The notes under the pieces were generated by a model. The model was not told the origin of the DNA. It searched no databases and saw nothing but the letters and a program-made list of their open reading frames with translations. A stretch of 26,605 bases of DNA from contig DIUB01000050.1 of NCBI GenBank assembly GCA_002422265.1, positions 1 to 26,605 on the forward strand. The letters run 5' to 3'. Of this stretch, positions 14,722 through 22,962 are shown in pieces (position 1 is the first letter of the stretch; each line of letters starts with the position of its first letter). A program made the translations under genes and the position numbers. Source of the DNA: Geobacter sp. UBA6169 (GTDB taxonomy: Bacteria; Desulfobacterota; Desulfuromonadia; Geobacterales; Pseudopelobacteraceae).

Positions 14722-17586
14722 ATGATTTTTTTTGAGATGCATAAAGTTTTTAATTTAACCGATGACGGTCACTACGCCCAGGCTACGCTCTATCTCATGC
14801 AGTTTCTGGGAGATAATGCAGCGGACGTACGTCAACAGGCGGCGGAACAGATCAGGCTGGTGCCGGGCTGGTTCACAACGGCAGTTGATCAGTACCAGCA
14901 GTCAACCAACCAGGATACGCTGGATCAGCTGCTGCATGCACGGCGCGAACTCTGTCGATTACTGGAAGGGATTAGCCCGCAGATTCTGCCTAATTTTTGG
15001 AATGTGCTGCTGGTGCATTTTTATACGAAGGTTGCCCAGTCTGGTATCAGAAATCTTCCCCGCTGCCTTGAAGATGAAGACCTGCTGCAGCGCTATCTGT
15101 TGGAACTTCAGACTCTCACTCCCCATGATCCACGTTATTATACTTTTTTTCTGGCTGCCGCGCTTCTGGGCCAGAACTTTGAACTGCCGCTGCCAACTTC
15201 ACTTGATGCCGTACCGGACTGGGCCTTGGAGTGGCATCTGGACGCCCTGCTGGAATACCCGCATATCTTTTTAACCCCTGCGGCCATTGATCAGTTTATT
15301 GAGCATCTCACCGGTATGACCGGGATGCTGCATCAGTACATCTTTGCTGATGGATCGACACTGAACGGCACAGATCGCGCACGACGGATCCTCAAATGCT
15401 TTGACCGCAGTCTAGCCTATGTGCAGACCTATTTTTCAAACTGTTATCTGAAAAAGCTGTTCATGCAGCGGGCTGATCTGGTTACTGCCGGCCAGCTGCT
15501 GGATGGCGGCATCACGCTGATTGCGTGCGTTCCTGAGTGTAATCCAGAGCGACGGTTAAAACTCGGGATCTACATGACCTCGTTTACGCCGTACACTGAA
15601 TCCTATTTTCTGCTGTCACATTTTGAACATCTCGACCGCCAGCGTTTTGAGATAGTGCTGTATACCCATGAGATCAGGGGCAGTAATTTTGAACAACGCT
15701 GCTTTAATTCTGCTGATAGCGTGGTGAAGCTTGATGTCACTGCAGGGCTGCAGCTTGCGGTTGATCGGATCAGGAACGATCAGCTTGATATCATGGTCTT
15801 TGGTCAGAATATTACGGCGGTCAATAACTATTCCGCACGAGTGGCTGCGTATCGTGTGGCCCGTATTCAGGTTGCTTCAATCTGTTCGCCGGTCAGTACC
15901 GGTTACAGCCAGATCGATGTGATGCTCGCCTCAACCTGGAATGAGCCAAGCCCCGGCGCTCAATCCAACTATTCGGAATATCTGTGCCGCATTCCTGGCT
16001 CTCTGTCCTACTATTCGTACCAGTACGACGATAAACCGGCCACTGCCGAGTTTAGCCGACAAGGCTTTGGCATCCCTGAATCGGCGCTGTTGTTTATGTC
16101 GGCAGCCAACCATTATAAAATTATGCCGGAGCTGTCCCGTGCCTGGGGGGCTATCCTTGCCAAGGCGCCAAACAGCATGCTGCTGCTGCTGCCGTTTAGC
16201 CCTGCCTGGGGCACCTGGCACGATGAGTATAAAAAACTGCCGTTAAAGACTCGGCTTGAACAGGATCTGGCTGCCTATGGTGTCGCGCCTGACCGCTTGG
16301 TTATCGTGCCGGCAGTGCCAACACGGGCAGATGTCCACCGGATTATGGCCCTGGGTGACATCTATCTTGATTCATATCCATTCTCAGGCGGCTGTTCTAT
16401 GATCGAGGCGCTGATCGCCTGCCTGCCCCCCATAACCTGGTGTGGCCTGGCGGGACGATCCCAGTATGGGGCCTCAGCTCTCAGGATGGTAGGATTGGAT
16501 CAGTTGATAGCCGATTCTGCAGAGGCATACATCGATCTGGCGGTCGCCCTTGCCGGTGATGCTGCTTGGCGTCAGGCGGTTAGGCAGCGTTTACTGCAGG
16601 CGGCTGCAGATAATCTGCCGCCTTACTTTGCGACCAAACCTTTTGCCGGACGGGTAGGGGCTGCGCTTGAAGCGCTGGTTGCAGCGTATCGTCAGCAGGG
16701 GCAGCTCCGGCTTGAGCAGTCGTTTGATGAACTTGCAGCAGAGCTGCAGCAATCAGGCCCCTATACGGCACAACTGACCCGTTGTCTTGATGGTGCGGCG
16801 CTGGCCACTTCTCTCCTTATGCCATTGTTTTACGACCAAGAGCGCGAGGCCCCTTTCAGGCTGTTAGAGGTGGGGGCTGGTAGCGGTCTGCGTGCTTTGC
16901 CGTTTGTACGCCAGGGATGGCAGGCAGACCTGTTTGAGCCGGATCAGCGTTTTACGGCATTACTTGAAGCCAACACCGCAGAATTTAGGGACCGCTGCCG
17001 TGTACTTCAGGCTGCTGTCAGTGCTGCGGCAAAGGCGGAGGTCAGGTTATATTACAGTAAAACCCCCGGTCTTTCCAGCCTGGAGGCATCACCAGTTGAT
17101 GAAACAGTTGCGGCACCGATGGTCTCCAACCAGCACCTTGCCGATTATTGTGTGCAGCAGGATATTCGCTCGCTGGATCTGCTGCTGATAGATGCTGCAG
17201 GGCATGACGGCAATGTGCTTGCGTCGCTTGATCTGGCTCTGGTTAGGCCACAACTGATCGTGCTGGGGTTTGATACACGCTTTGCACAACAGTCGCTACA
17301 GAAGCTGAATGCGCTTTTGTTTGAAATGAGACAGCAAGGCTACCGTTCTGTAGTATGCTGGTATGCGTTAGCTGCAGCAGGTGCTGGCACCGCGAGCAAC
17401 AAAAGACTGCATGCGCTTACACCAGGCACACTGCCGGGTATCAAACCAGGCGGGCCGCTTGGCGGCAGTATTATTTTTTGTCAGGAAGCGGATACACGTG
17501 TTTTGATGGCGCTCTTGTCACTTGTTGAGCGGAGCCGATGTCACAGCAACCCAGGAGAACGGTATGGAATCGCAGATCAGTTCTAA
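14722..17586 (+). CDS. Fusion of HMW1C/GT41-like glycosyltransferase with FkbM-type methyltransferase
   Basis: This is a 954-residue protein. Residues 1-270 are helical without clear TPRs. Residues about 280-650 form a GT41-like region closer in style to HMW1C: LGIYMTSFTPYTESYF, AANHYKIMPELSRAWGAI (Lys466, UDP-site position), DIYLDSYPFSGGCSMIEAL and MVGLDQLIADSAEAYIDLAV. Aligned by eye with the other two GT41 proteins, the catalytic-type His is replaced by Tyr291. Residues about 700-930 are an FkbM-like methyltransferase: LLEVGAGSGLRALPFV (about 713), LFEPDQ, then QHLADYCVQQDIRSLDLLLI. Such a joint enzyme could add a sugar and methylate it or its neighbour. HMW1C itself N-glycosylates an adhesin before export. 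The start ATG 14722 follows GGTGAG; an ATG at 14737 is an alternative. Confidence 0.8.
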   Translation: MIFFEMHKVFNLTDDGHYAQATLYLMQFLGDNAADVRQQAAEQIRLVPGWFTTAVDQYQQSTNQDTLDQLLHARRELCRLLEGISPQILPNFWNVLLVHFYTKVAQSGIRNLPRCLEDEDLLQRYLLELQTLTPHDPRYYTFFLAAALLGQNFELPLPTSLDAVPDWALEWHLDALLEYPHIFLTPAAIDQFIEHLTGMTGMLHQYIFADGSTLNGTDRARRILKCFDRSLAYVQTYFSNCYLKKLFMQRADLVTAGQLLDGGITLIACVPECNPERRLKLGIYMTSFTPYTESYFLLSHFEHLDRQRFEIVLYTHEIRGSNFEQRCFNSADSVVKLDVTAGLQLAVDRIRNDQLDIMVFGQNITAVNNYSARVAAYRVARIQVASICSPVSTGYSQIDVMLASTWNEPSPGAQSNYSEYLCRIPGSLSYYSYQYDDKPATAEFSRQGFGIPESALLFMSAANHYKIMPELSRAWGAILAKAPNSMLLLLPFSPAWGTWHDEYKKLPLKTRLEQDLAAYGVAPDRLVIVPAVPTRADVHRIMALGDIYLDSYPFSGGCSMIEALIACLPPITWCGLAGRSQYGASALRMVGLDQLIADSAEAYIDLAVALAGDAAWRQAVRQRLLQAAADNLPPYFATKPFAGRVGAALEALVAAYRQQGQLRLEQSFDELAAELQQSGPYTAQLTRCLDGAALATSLLMPLFYDQEREAPFRLLEVGAGSGLRALPFVRQGWQADLFEPDQRFTALLEANTAEFRDRCRVLQAAVSAAAKAEVRLYYSKTPGLSSLEASPVDETVAAPMVSNQHLADYCVQQDIRSLDLLLIDAAGHDGNVLASLDLALVRPQLIVLGFDTRFAQQSLQKLNALLFEMRQQGYRSVVCWYALAAAGAGTASNKRLHALTPGTLPGIKPGGPLGGSIIFCQEADTRVLMALLSLVERSRCHSNPGERYGIADQF

Positions 17587-18376
17587 GGTACTTGATGCCT
17601 TTGATAAGCATGTTGCCGGTGACGTTGTGGCAGCCTACAAACAGTATGCCGAGGTGTTGGCTGAAACCCCTGGAGATCCTTTTGCCCTTTTTTTACAAAA
17701 TGCGATCAGTATGCAGGTGTACACACAGCGTAAAACCAAAAAAGGGGCTCTGCTGAATCTGAAGAGTTGCGGCTTTAACCCGGCAACGGTCATTGATGTT
17801 GGGGCACAGGTGGGCACCCCGGAACTGTTTGAGGTCTTTCCTGACGCACATCATGTCCTGATTGAACCGGTACGGGAGCATGAGCCGGTGCTGAAGGGGA
17901 TCTGTCAGAGGTTAAAGAGTGCCGAATATATGATGGCTGCGGTATCTGCCCGTTCTGGTAGTGCCATTTTGAGTGTTACTGAAAATCTACAGTTTGCGAC
18001 CATAGACCGACAATTAAGCGACAGTAGCAATAATCGGGTTATTGAGACGATCTCTCTGAATCAATTTTGCGCTACGCGATCATTTGCTAGTCCTTTTCTA
18101 GTAAAGATTGATGTGGATGGCGTTGAAGTTGAGGTGCTGAAAGGCGCTACTTCGTTAATTTCGGATGACAGTGTATTTGTACTTGAGGCATCACTGCTGG
18201 ATGGTGTGCCAAGATTTGCAAGGATTGTAGAATTTTTTAAGCCTTTTGGATTTGTGGTGCATGATATTGTGGATCATTTGTATAGGCCCATGGACAATAC
18301 ACTGTGGCAAGTTGATGTAGTGATGGTTAGCGAAGCACACCCTATGAGAAAAAGTAGAAATTTTATAGAGAATTAA
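17564..18376 (+). CDS. FkbM-family methyltransferase
   Basis: This is a 270-residue protein. One TPR-like helix pair (AGDVVAAYKQYAEVLAETPG) occupies residues 18-37. It is followed by the FkbM methyltransferase core: TVIDVGAQVGTPELF (75-89), VLIEPV (98-103), TISLNQFC (162-169) and PFLVKIDVDGVEVEVLKGA (177-195). FkbM enzymes O-methylate sugars or sugar-like hydroxyls with SAM. I chose ATG 17564 because AGGAG lies just upstream; an in-frame TTG at 17522 lacks a ribosome site. The start overlaps the end of the fusion gene by 23 bases, so the two are coupled. The second half, from about 17990, is much AT-richer than the first, as if the gene were mosaic. Confidence 0.87.
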   Translation: MESQISSKVLDAFDKHVAGDVVAAYKQYAEVLAETPGDPFALFLQNAISMQVYTQRKTKKGALLNLKSCGFNPATVIDVGAQVGTPELFEVFPDAHHVLIEPVREHEPVLKGICQRLKSAEYMMAAVSARSGSAILSVTENLQFATIDRQLSDSSNNRVIETISLNQFCATRSFASPFLVKIDVDGVEVEVLKGATSLISDDSVFVLEASLLDGVPRFARIVEFFKPFGFVVHDIVDHLYRPMDNTLWQVDVVMVSEAHPMRKSRNFIEN

Positions 18377-18469
18377 TCAATGGCTCAATTGGGCTAATTA
18401 CTTGAATAAGTTGCTGTTTAAGGTGGCAAAAAAACATTTTTTACGAGTAACTGGGACGGGAGATTATAT

Positions 18470-19153
18470 ATGCACCAATCAGCATTGATTAACGCTACAT
18501 CATTTTTTCAAAACTATGTCACGCAAGGAACGGATAAAGTCGCGATTGAAATCGGTGCACAGGATGTCAATGGTTCTCTTCGCCAAATTGCTCCAGATGG
18601 ACTGAAGTATATAGGCGTTGATTTTGTGCAAGGGAAGGGGGTAGATGTTGTTCTTGACGACCCTTATGTACTGCCTTTTGAAAATGAGTCTATTGATATT
18701 TGTTTGTGCTCAAGCGTATTAGAACATTCTGAAATGTTCTGGATAGTGTTTTTAGAGGTACTTCGTATACTAAAATCCGATGGACTTTTTTATTTGAACG
18801 TACCTTCAAACGGTGACTTCCATCGATATCCAGTGGACTGTTGGCGTTTCTACCCAGACAGTGGCAAAGCTCTGCTCCGTTGGGCTGAAAGGAATGGTTA
18901 TAAGCCTAGTTTACTTGAATCATTTGTAAGCAGCCAGGTTGGGACGGTTTGGAATGATTTTGTTGCTGTTTATGTGAAAGATGAATCTCATGTAAATGCA
19001 TATCCAAATAGAATTCTTCATACAAAAAAAGATTTTATAAACGGGTATGTTTTAAATAATGACGATTTACTCAACTACAGTCAATTTGTTGAAGATCAAA
19101 AGAAAATGCTTGCAATAAAGCAGATAATTGATAACGCCATTAAGGTGTTATAA
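18470..19153 (+). CDS. Class I SAM-dependent methyltransferase, AT-rich
   Basis: This is a 227-residue protein. Motif I is VAIEIGAQDVNGSLR (residues 24-38), with acidic strand-2 end YIGVDFVQGKG, DVVLDDPYVLPFENESID, then ILKSDGLFYLNVPSNG. A characteristic FHRYPVDCWRFYPDSGKALL stretch lies near residues 121-140; this stretch is common in methyltransferases of polysaccharide loci. The ATG has GGGAG about eight bases upstream. The last 200 bases are strongly AT-rich, unlike the flanking glycosyltransferase and exporter genes, which points to horizontal origin. The substrate is probably a sugar (inference from context). Confidence 0.83.
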   Translation: MHQSALINATSFFQNYVTQGTDKVAIEIGAQDVNGSLRQIAPDGLKYIGVDFVQGKGVDVVLDDPYVLPFENESIDICLCSSVLEHSEMFWIVFLEVLRILKSDGLFYLNVPSNGDFHRYPVDCWRFYPDSGKALLRWAERNGYKPSLLESFVSSQVGTVWNDFVAVYVKDESHVNAYPNRILHTKKDFINGYVLNNDDLLNYSQFVEDQKKMLAIKQIIDNAIKVL

Positions 19154-19207
19154 GTGATACAGTTCAGAGGTGCACTACAGTCCTGAAATCATAGCTGGAG
19201 GTCGTAT

Positions 19208-19705
19208 ATGACTAGAAGTTTGGATTTGGGGTGTGGCAGATTGCCTCAGAACCCTTTTCGGGCGGACTCTTTGTATGGCATTGATGTGTATAGTGATAGT
19301 ACAAAAAATATTGTCTCTGCTGATTTGGCTCTCGATCGGATACCGTTTGAAGCTGATTTTTTTGAATATGTAACCGCCTTCGATTTTATCGAGCATATCC
19401 CCAGGGTGATCTATAACCCAACCCGCAGAAATCCGTTTGTTGAGCTAATGAATGAAATCTACCGGGTGCTTAAGCCTGGCGGCATTTTTCTGTCACTCAC
19501 GCCTGCCTATCCGCACCCGGAAGCATTTCAAGATCCTACCCATGTTAATATAATCACCGAAAAGACATTCAGCCGCTATTTTGATGACACCTATTGCTGG
19601 GCACGCATGTACGGATTTACTGGTGCGTTTCAGATGCTCTCGCAGGAATGGTATGGTGAAAACAAGGAGAAGTTGCTGGTGCAGATACGTAAGGTGTCAG
19701 CATAA
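19208..19705 (+). CDS. Small class I SAM-dependent methyltransferase
   Basis: This is a 165-residue protein. SAM motif I is SLDLGCGRLPQNPF at residues 4-17, followed by YGIDVY, SADLALDRIPFEADFFEYV, AFDFIEHIPRV and YRVLKPGGIFLSLTPAYP. The DPTHVNIITEKTFSRYF region near residues 109-125 is usual in methyltransferase-11 proteins. The ATG is preceded by GGAGG at good spacing. It is the last gene before the secretion operon and the fifth methyltransferase domain in the window. The target is unknown. Confidence 0.85.
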   Translation: MTRSLDLGCGRLPQNPFRADSLYGIDVYSDSTKNIVSADLALDRIPFEADFFEYVTAFDFIEHIPRVIYNPTRRNPFVELMNEIYRVLKPGGIFLSLTPAYPHPEAFQDPTHVNIITEKTFSRYFDDTYCWARMYGFTGAFQMLSQEWYGENKEKLLVQIRKVSA

Positions 19706-19733
19706 GAATATACGTGATGTTCGTAAGTTTAGT

Positions 19734-19762
19734 TTGCATTGTGTTTGGCCGATAAATACAAT
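19734..19762 (+). promoter_or_regulatory. Candidate sigma-70 promoter for the secretion operon
   Basis: TTGCAT (19734-19739) and TACAAT (19757-19762) are separated by exactly 17 bases, with five of six matches in the -10 box and four of six in the -35 box. The site lies in the only gap before the ABC exporter gene, 62 bases from its start. The identification is by consensus only. Confidence 0.55.
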
Positions 19763-19823
19763 TGTAGTTAGATGAAAACGGCTCTTAAGTCATTATTGAT
19801 GCAGATTGTATTAACGGGTTGGA

Positions 19824-21560
19824 ATGGACAAACAATTCTTCATAAAGCGCTTTGTGCTGCCGATTTTACTTTTCAGCTTGGTGATCAACATCTTGCAGCT
19901 GTCGCCGATGGTCTACATGCTGCAGCTGCAGGATCGCGTGGTGGCTGCCAAGAGCGAGGAAACGCTCTGGCTGTTGACCGGTCTTTTGACGATTGCCATG
20001 CTGGTGGTTGGATTGTTGGAGGTGGTGCGTTCCCGGATATTGGTAACGGCAAACAATGCGATTGACGTGATTTATGCACCGTATTTGTTGCGCAAGATGC
20101 TTGAATCATCGTGTGGTGACGAGGATGAGCGGCATAGTTACCTCTTGTCAGACCTGCAGACCGTGCGTTCCTTTCTGACCGGCCCGAGTGCCATGAGTCT
20201 GGTTGATGCCCCGTGGCTGCCGTTGTATGGATTTTTGCTCTATTTCATGAATCCCTTGCTGTTCTATATCATGGTGGTTGGCTCAGGGTTGATGTTTAGC
20301 CTAACCCTGCTCACCGAGCATCTGACCAAGAAGCCGCTGGCAGCAGCCGGTGTCTCCAGTCGAATGGCCTCCCGATTCGTTGACCTGAGTCTGCGTAATG
20401 CCGAAGTGGTCGGCTCAATGGGAATGATTGATAATATTGTGCGGCGCTGGACCTCGCTGAACAATCATGTGCTGTGGCTGCAGACCCAGGCAGGCGTCAA
20501 ATCGGGCACCATCAGCGGTATAACCAAGGGGCTGCGGCAGTTGTTCATGGCGTTGACCATGGGAACCGGTACCTACATCATCTTGAAGGATCCTACCTTT
20601 TCGTTTGGCATGATGATGGCTGGCGGGATCATCTACGGCAAGGCGCTGGGGCCGATTGAGTTTGTGATTTCAGGCTGGAAAGGGTTGGCTGATGCCCGTG
20701 CCTCGTACCGGCGGTTAGCTTTTTTTATGGAGCGGGCTGCCAAGCAGCAGCAGAGTTATATGGAGCTGCCGCCGCCCAGCGGTCAGATCACACTGGAACA
20801 TGTGACGTTTGGTATCAAGTCCCTGAACAAGGTGATACTTCGCGATATCTCATTCAGTCTGGAACCAGGTGATACATTGGGAGTCATCGGCCCCAGTGCA
20901 TCCGGCAAATCGACGTTGTCCAGACTATTGGTGGGAGTATGGCGGCCTCTGCAGGGGAGCATGCGGCTGGATGGGGCTGATATCAACAACTGGCCCGCAG
21001 AGCGACTGGGCAAGTACATCGGTTATCTACCCCAGGACATCGAGCTGTTTTCAGGCACCGTTGCTGAGAATATCGCCCGGCTGGATCAGCCGGATGCCGA
21101 TAAGGTGATTGCTGCGGCGCGACAGGCCGGTTTGCACGAACTGATCCTGCATCTGCCGAACGGTTATGATACGCAGATCGGCGATGGGGGGACGTTCCTC
21201 TCCGGCGGCCAGCGTCAGCGGATCGGTTTGGCTCGTGCCCTGTACGGCAATCCGCGGATCGTGGTTCTGGATGAACCTAACTCGAACCTGGATACCGAGG
21301 GTGAGGCGGCGTTGATGATGACGCTGGATTCTTTGAAGACTGCCGGAGTCACGACAATTGTGGTGACCCATAATGCCAACTATCTGAATAAGGTTGAAAA
21401 GTTACTGGTGCTGCAATACGGTAATCTGGCCGCCTTTGGCCCGAAAGAATGGGTGCTGGCCCGGTTGAAGAAAGCCCGCCAGGGTAAGGGGGCGCAAACG
21501 GAACTTAGCGATGCTCCAGATAACGGCAATGATAAGGTGGCGCCGCTTGCCAAGCGTTAG
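19824..21560 (+). CDS. Type I secretion ABC transporter (PrtD-like permease/ATPase)
   Basis: This is a 578-residue inner-membrane exporter half. The N-terminal membrane domain (residues about 8-300) has hydrophobic segments such as LPILLFSLVINILQL and LWLLTGLLTIAMLVVGLL. The ATPase domain follows: Walker A GPSASGKST (356-364), signature LSGGQRQR (459-466), Walker B IVVLDEPN with Asp483 and Glu484, and H-loop His516. No C39 peptidase or C39-like N-terminal domain is present; the length and start fit the PrtD/metalloprotease-exporter subfamily, which handles substrates with an uncleaved C-terminal signal. It works as a dimer with the adaptor and outer-membrane genes next to it. The start ATG has a weak ribosome site (gggttgga, close by). 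The giant repeat protein is its likely cargo (inference). Confidence 0.93.
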   Translation: MDKQFFIKRFVLPILLFSLVINILQLSPMVYMLQLQDRVVAAKSEETLWLLTGLLTIAMLVVGLLEVVRSRILVTANNAIDVIYAPYLLRKMLESSCGDEDERHSYLLSDLQTVRSFLTGPSAMSLVDAPWLPLYGFLLYFMNPLLFYIMVVGSGLMFSLTLLTEHLTKKPLAAAGVSSRMASRFVDLSLRNAEVVGSMGMIDNIVRRWTSLNNHVLWLQTQAGVKSGTISGITKGLRQLFMALTMGTGTYIILKDPTFSFGMMMAGGIIYGKALGPIEFVISGWKGLADARASYRRLAFFMERAAKQQQSYMELPPPSGQITLEHVTFGIKSLNKVILRDISFSLEPGDTLGVIGPSASGKSTLSRLLVGVWRPLQGSMRLDGADINNWPAERLGKYIGYLPQDIELFSGTVAENIARLDQPDADKVIAAARQAGLHELILHLPNGYDTQIGDGGTFLSGGQRQRIGLARALYGNPRIVVLDEPNSNLDTEGEAALMMTLDSLKTAGVTTIVVTHNANYLNKVEKLLVLQYGNLAAFGPKEWVLARLKKARQGKGAQTELSDAPDNGNDKVAPLAKR

Positions 21561-21573
21561 CGGTGACGATGTA

Positions 21574-22962
21574 ATGACCATGCAAAAAGATGTTTCTCTC
21601 CCACAACTCTACCAGCGGCCCGGGGTTCCCAGCACGGAGCTGCTGGCCCCCCATGAAAATGCCCCTCCACCAATCTCGGCAGGCAGTACCATCAAGTTCG
21701 GGCTGCTGATTGTAGCGCTGTTTTTGATGGGGCTGTTTTCCTGGATTGTGCTGGTGCCGATGGGGGCTGCAGTGCATGCCCAGGGTGAGGTGGTGTTTCT
21801 GGGTAAACGCCAGTCTGTGCAACATCTGGAGGGGGGCATTGTAAAGGCCATTCTGGTGAAGGATGGTGATGTTGTAGCGGCAGGACAACCTTTGGTTGAG
21901 CTTGAGCAGGGACAGGTGCAGCCGATTGTGCAGATGCTGGAACAGCAGGATGCCGCAGAGTTGGCACAGACGGCCCGGCTTGAGGCCGAGAGTAAAGGGC
22001 TGGGGTCGATCCCGTTCCCGAAGGTTCTGACCGATCAGGCAGACAACCCGGAGATCAGACGGATTATTGAACATGAAAATCGCCTGTTTTCGGCGAGGCG
22101 CTCGGCCTACGGCAGCCAGGTGCAACTGACGCGGCATCAGATAGCCCAGATCAGGGAGAACATCCGGGGGCTTGAAGAAAGCCTGAAATCGAAGCGGCAG
22201 GAGATAGCGGTTATCACGGAGCAACTGACCGCCAGCCGCACGCTGCAGGCGGAGGGGTATGTGGCCCGCTCGGCGGTGCTGGATATCCAGCGCCAGCTGG
22301 CAGAAAAGAACGGGCAGCGGGACACCATGGCGGCAACGCTGGCCAGCGAGCGTCAGAAGATCCATGAGCTTGAACAACGGATCGTCTCCATGGGAGCCGA
22401 CCGTATCCAGGGGGCTACCAGCGACTTGAAACAGTCGTCGTTGCGGCGGATTGATCTGCAAGAGCGGATTAGGCCGGTGAAGGATACCCTTGAGCGCCAG
22501 ATTATCAAGGCGCCGGTCGCCGGCAAGGTGGTGGGGCTGAAGGTGACTACGGTGGGTGGGGTGATCATGCCCCGGGACATCCTGATGGAGATTGCCCCGT
22601 TGAGTGATGAGCTGATTGTGGAGGCCAAGATCAAGCTTGAGGACGTCAACCAGGTGAAGATAGGCCAGCGGGCCGAGATCACGGTGGCTGGGCTTGATCG
22701 CCGTACCATCCCGCCGTTTGTGGGGACTATCAGCTATATCTCAGCCGACCGGATCGTGCCACCCCCTGGCTCTGGTCAGCAGGCACCCTACTTTGGGGCA
22801 ACCATCAAGATCGATGAACAGCACCAGCAAGCGGTCAGTGATGTGCAGGTGTTGCCGGGGATGACCGCCACGGTAGCGATTGCGATTAAGAAGCGTACGG
22901 CGTTTAGTTATATCTTTGAACCGATGCTGGTCAGTATGAGAAAGGCGATCCATGCAAAATAA
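21574..22962 (+). CDS. HlyD-family periplasmic adaptor (membrane fusion protein) of type I system
   Basis: This is a 462-residue protein. One N-terminal membrane anchor lies at about residues 31-52 (GLLIVALFLMGLFSWIVLVP). A split biotinyl-lipoyl domain has QHLEGGIVKAILVKDGDVV in its first half and IKAPVAGKVVGLKVTTVGG in the second. Between them is a long coiled coil rich in Q, E and R (about residues 125-300), which spans the periplasm and meets the TolC-like channel. A beta-barrel-like part and a membrane-proximal tail follow. The ATG at 21574 has GGTGA seven bases before it. The frame is open to an ATG at 21511, but that lies inside the ABC gene. It is 13 bases from the ABC stop, and its own stop overlaps the next gene by 11 bases. 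Confidence 0.92.
   Translation: MTMQKDVSLPQLYQRPGVPSTELLAPHENAPPPISAGSTIKFGLLIVALFLMGLFSWIVLVPMGAAVHAQGEVVFLGKRQSVQHLEGGIVKAILVKDGDVVAAGQPLVELEQGQVQPIVQMLEQQDAAELAQTARLEAESKGLGSIPFPKVLTDQADNPEIRRIIEHENRLFSARRSAYGSQVQLTRHQIAQIRENIRGLEESLKSKRQEIAVITEQLTASRTLQAEGYVARSAVLDIQRQLAEKNGQRDTMAATLASERQKIHELEQRIVSMGADRIQGATSDLKQSSLRRIDLQERIRPVKDTLERQIIKAPVAGKVVGLKVTTVGGVIMPRDILMEIAPLSDELIVEAKIKLEDVNQVKIGQRAEITVAGLDRRTIPPFVGTISYISADRIVPPPGSGQQAPYFGATIKIDEQHQQAVSDVQVLPGMTATVAIAIKKRTAFSYIFEPMLVSMRKAIHAK

Noticed and set aside
19772..20065. 97-codon plus frame starting with MKTALKSLL before the ABC gene
   Set aside because: It overlaps the ABC exporter in another frame and becomes Gly/Ala/Asp low-complexity sequence; the ABC membrane domain is the real gene.
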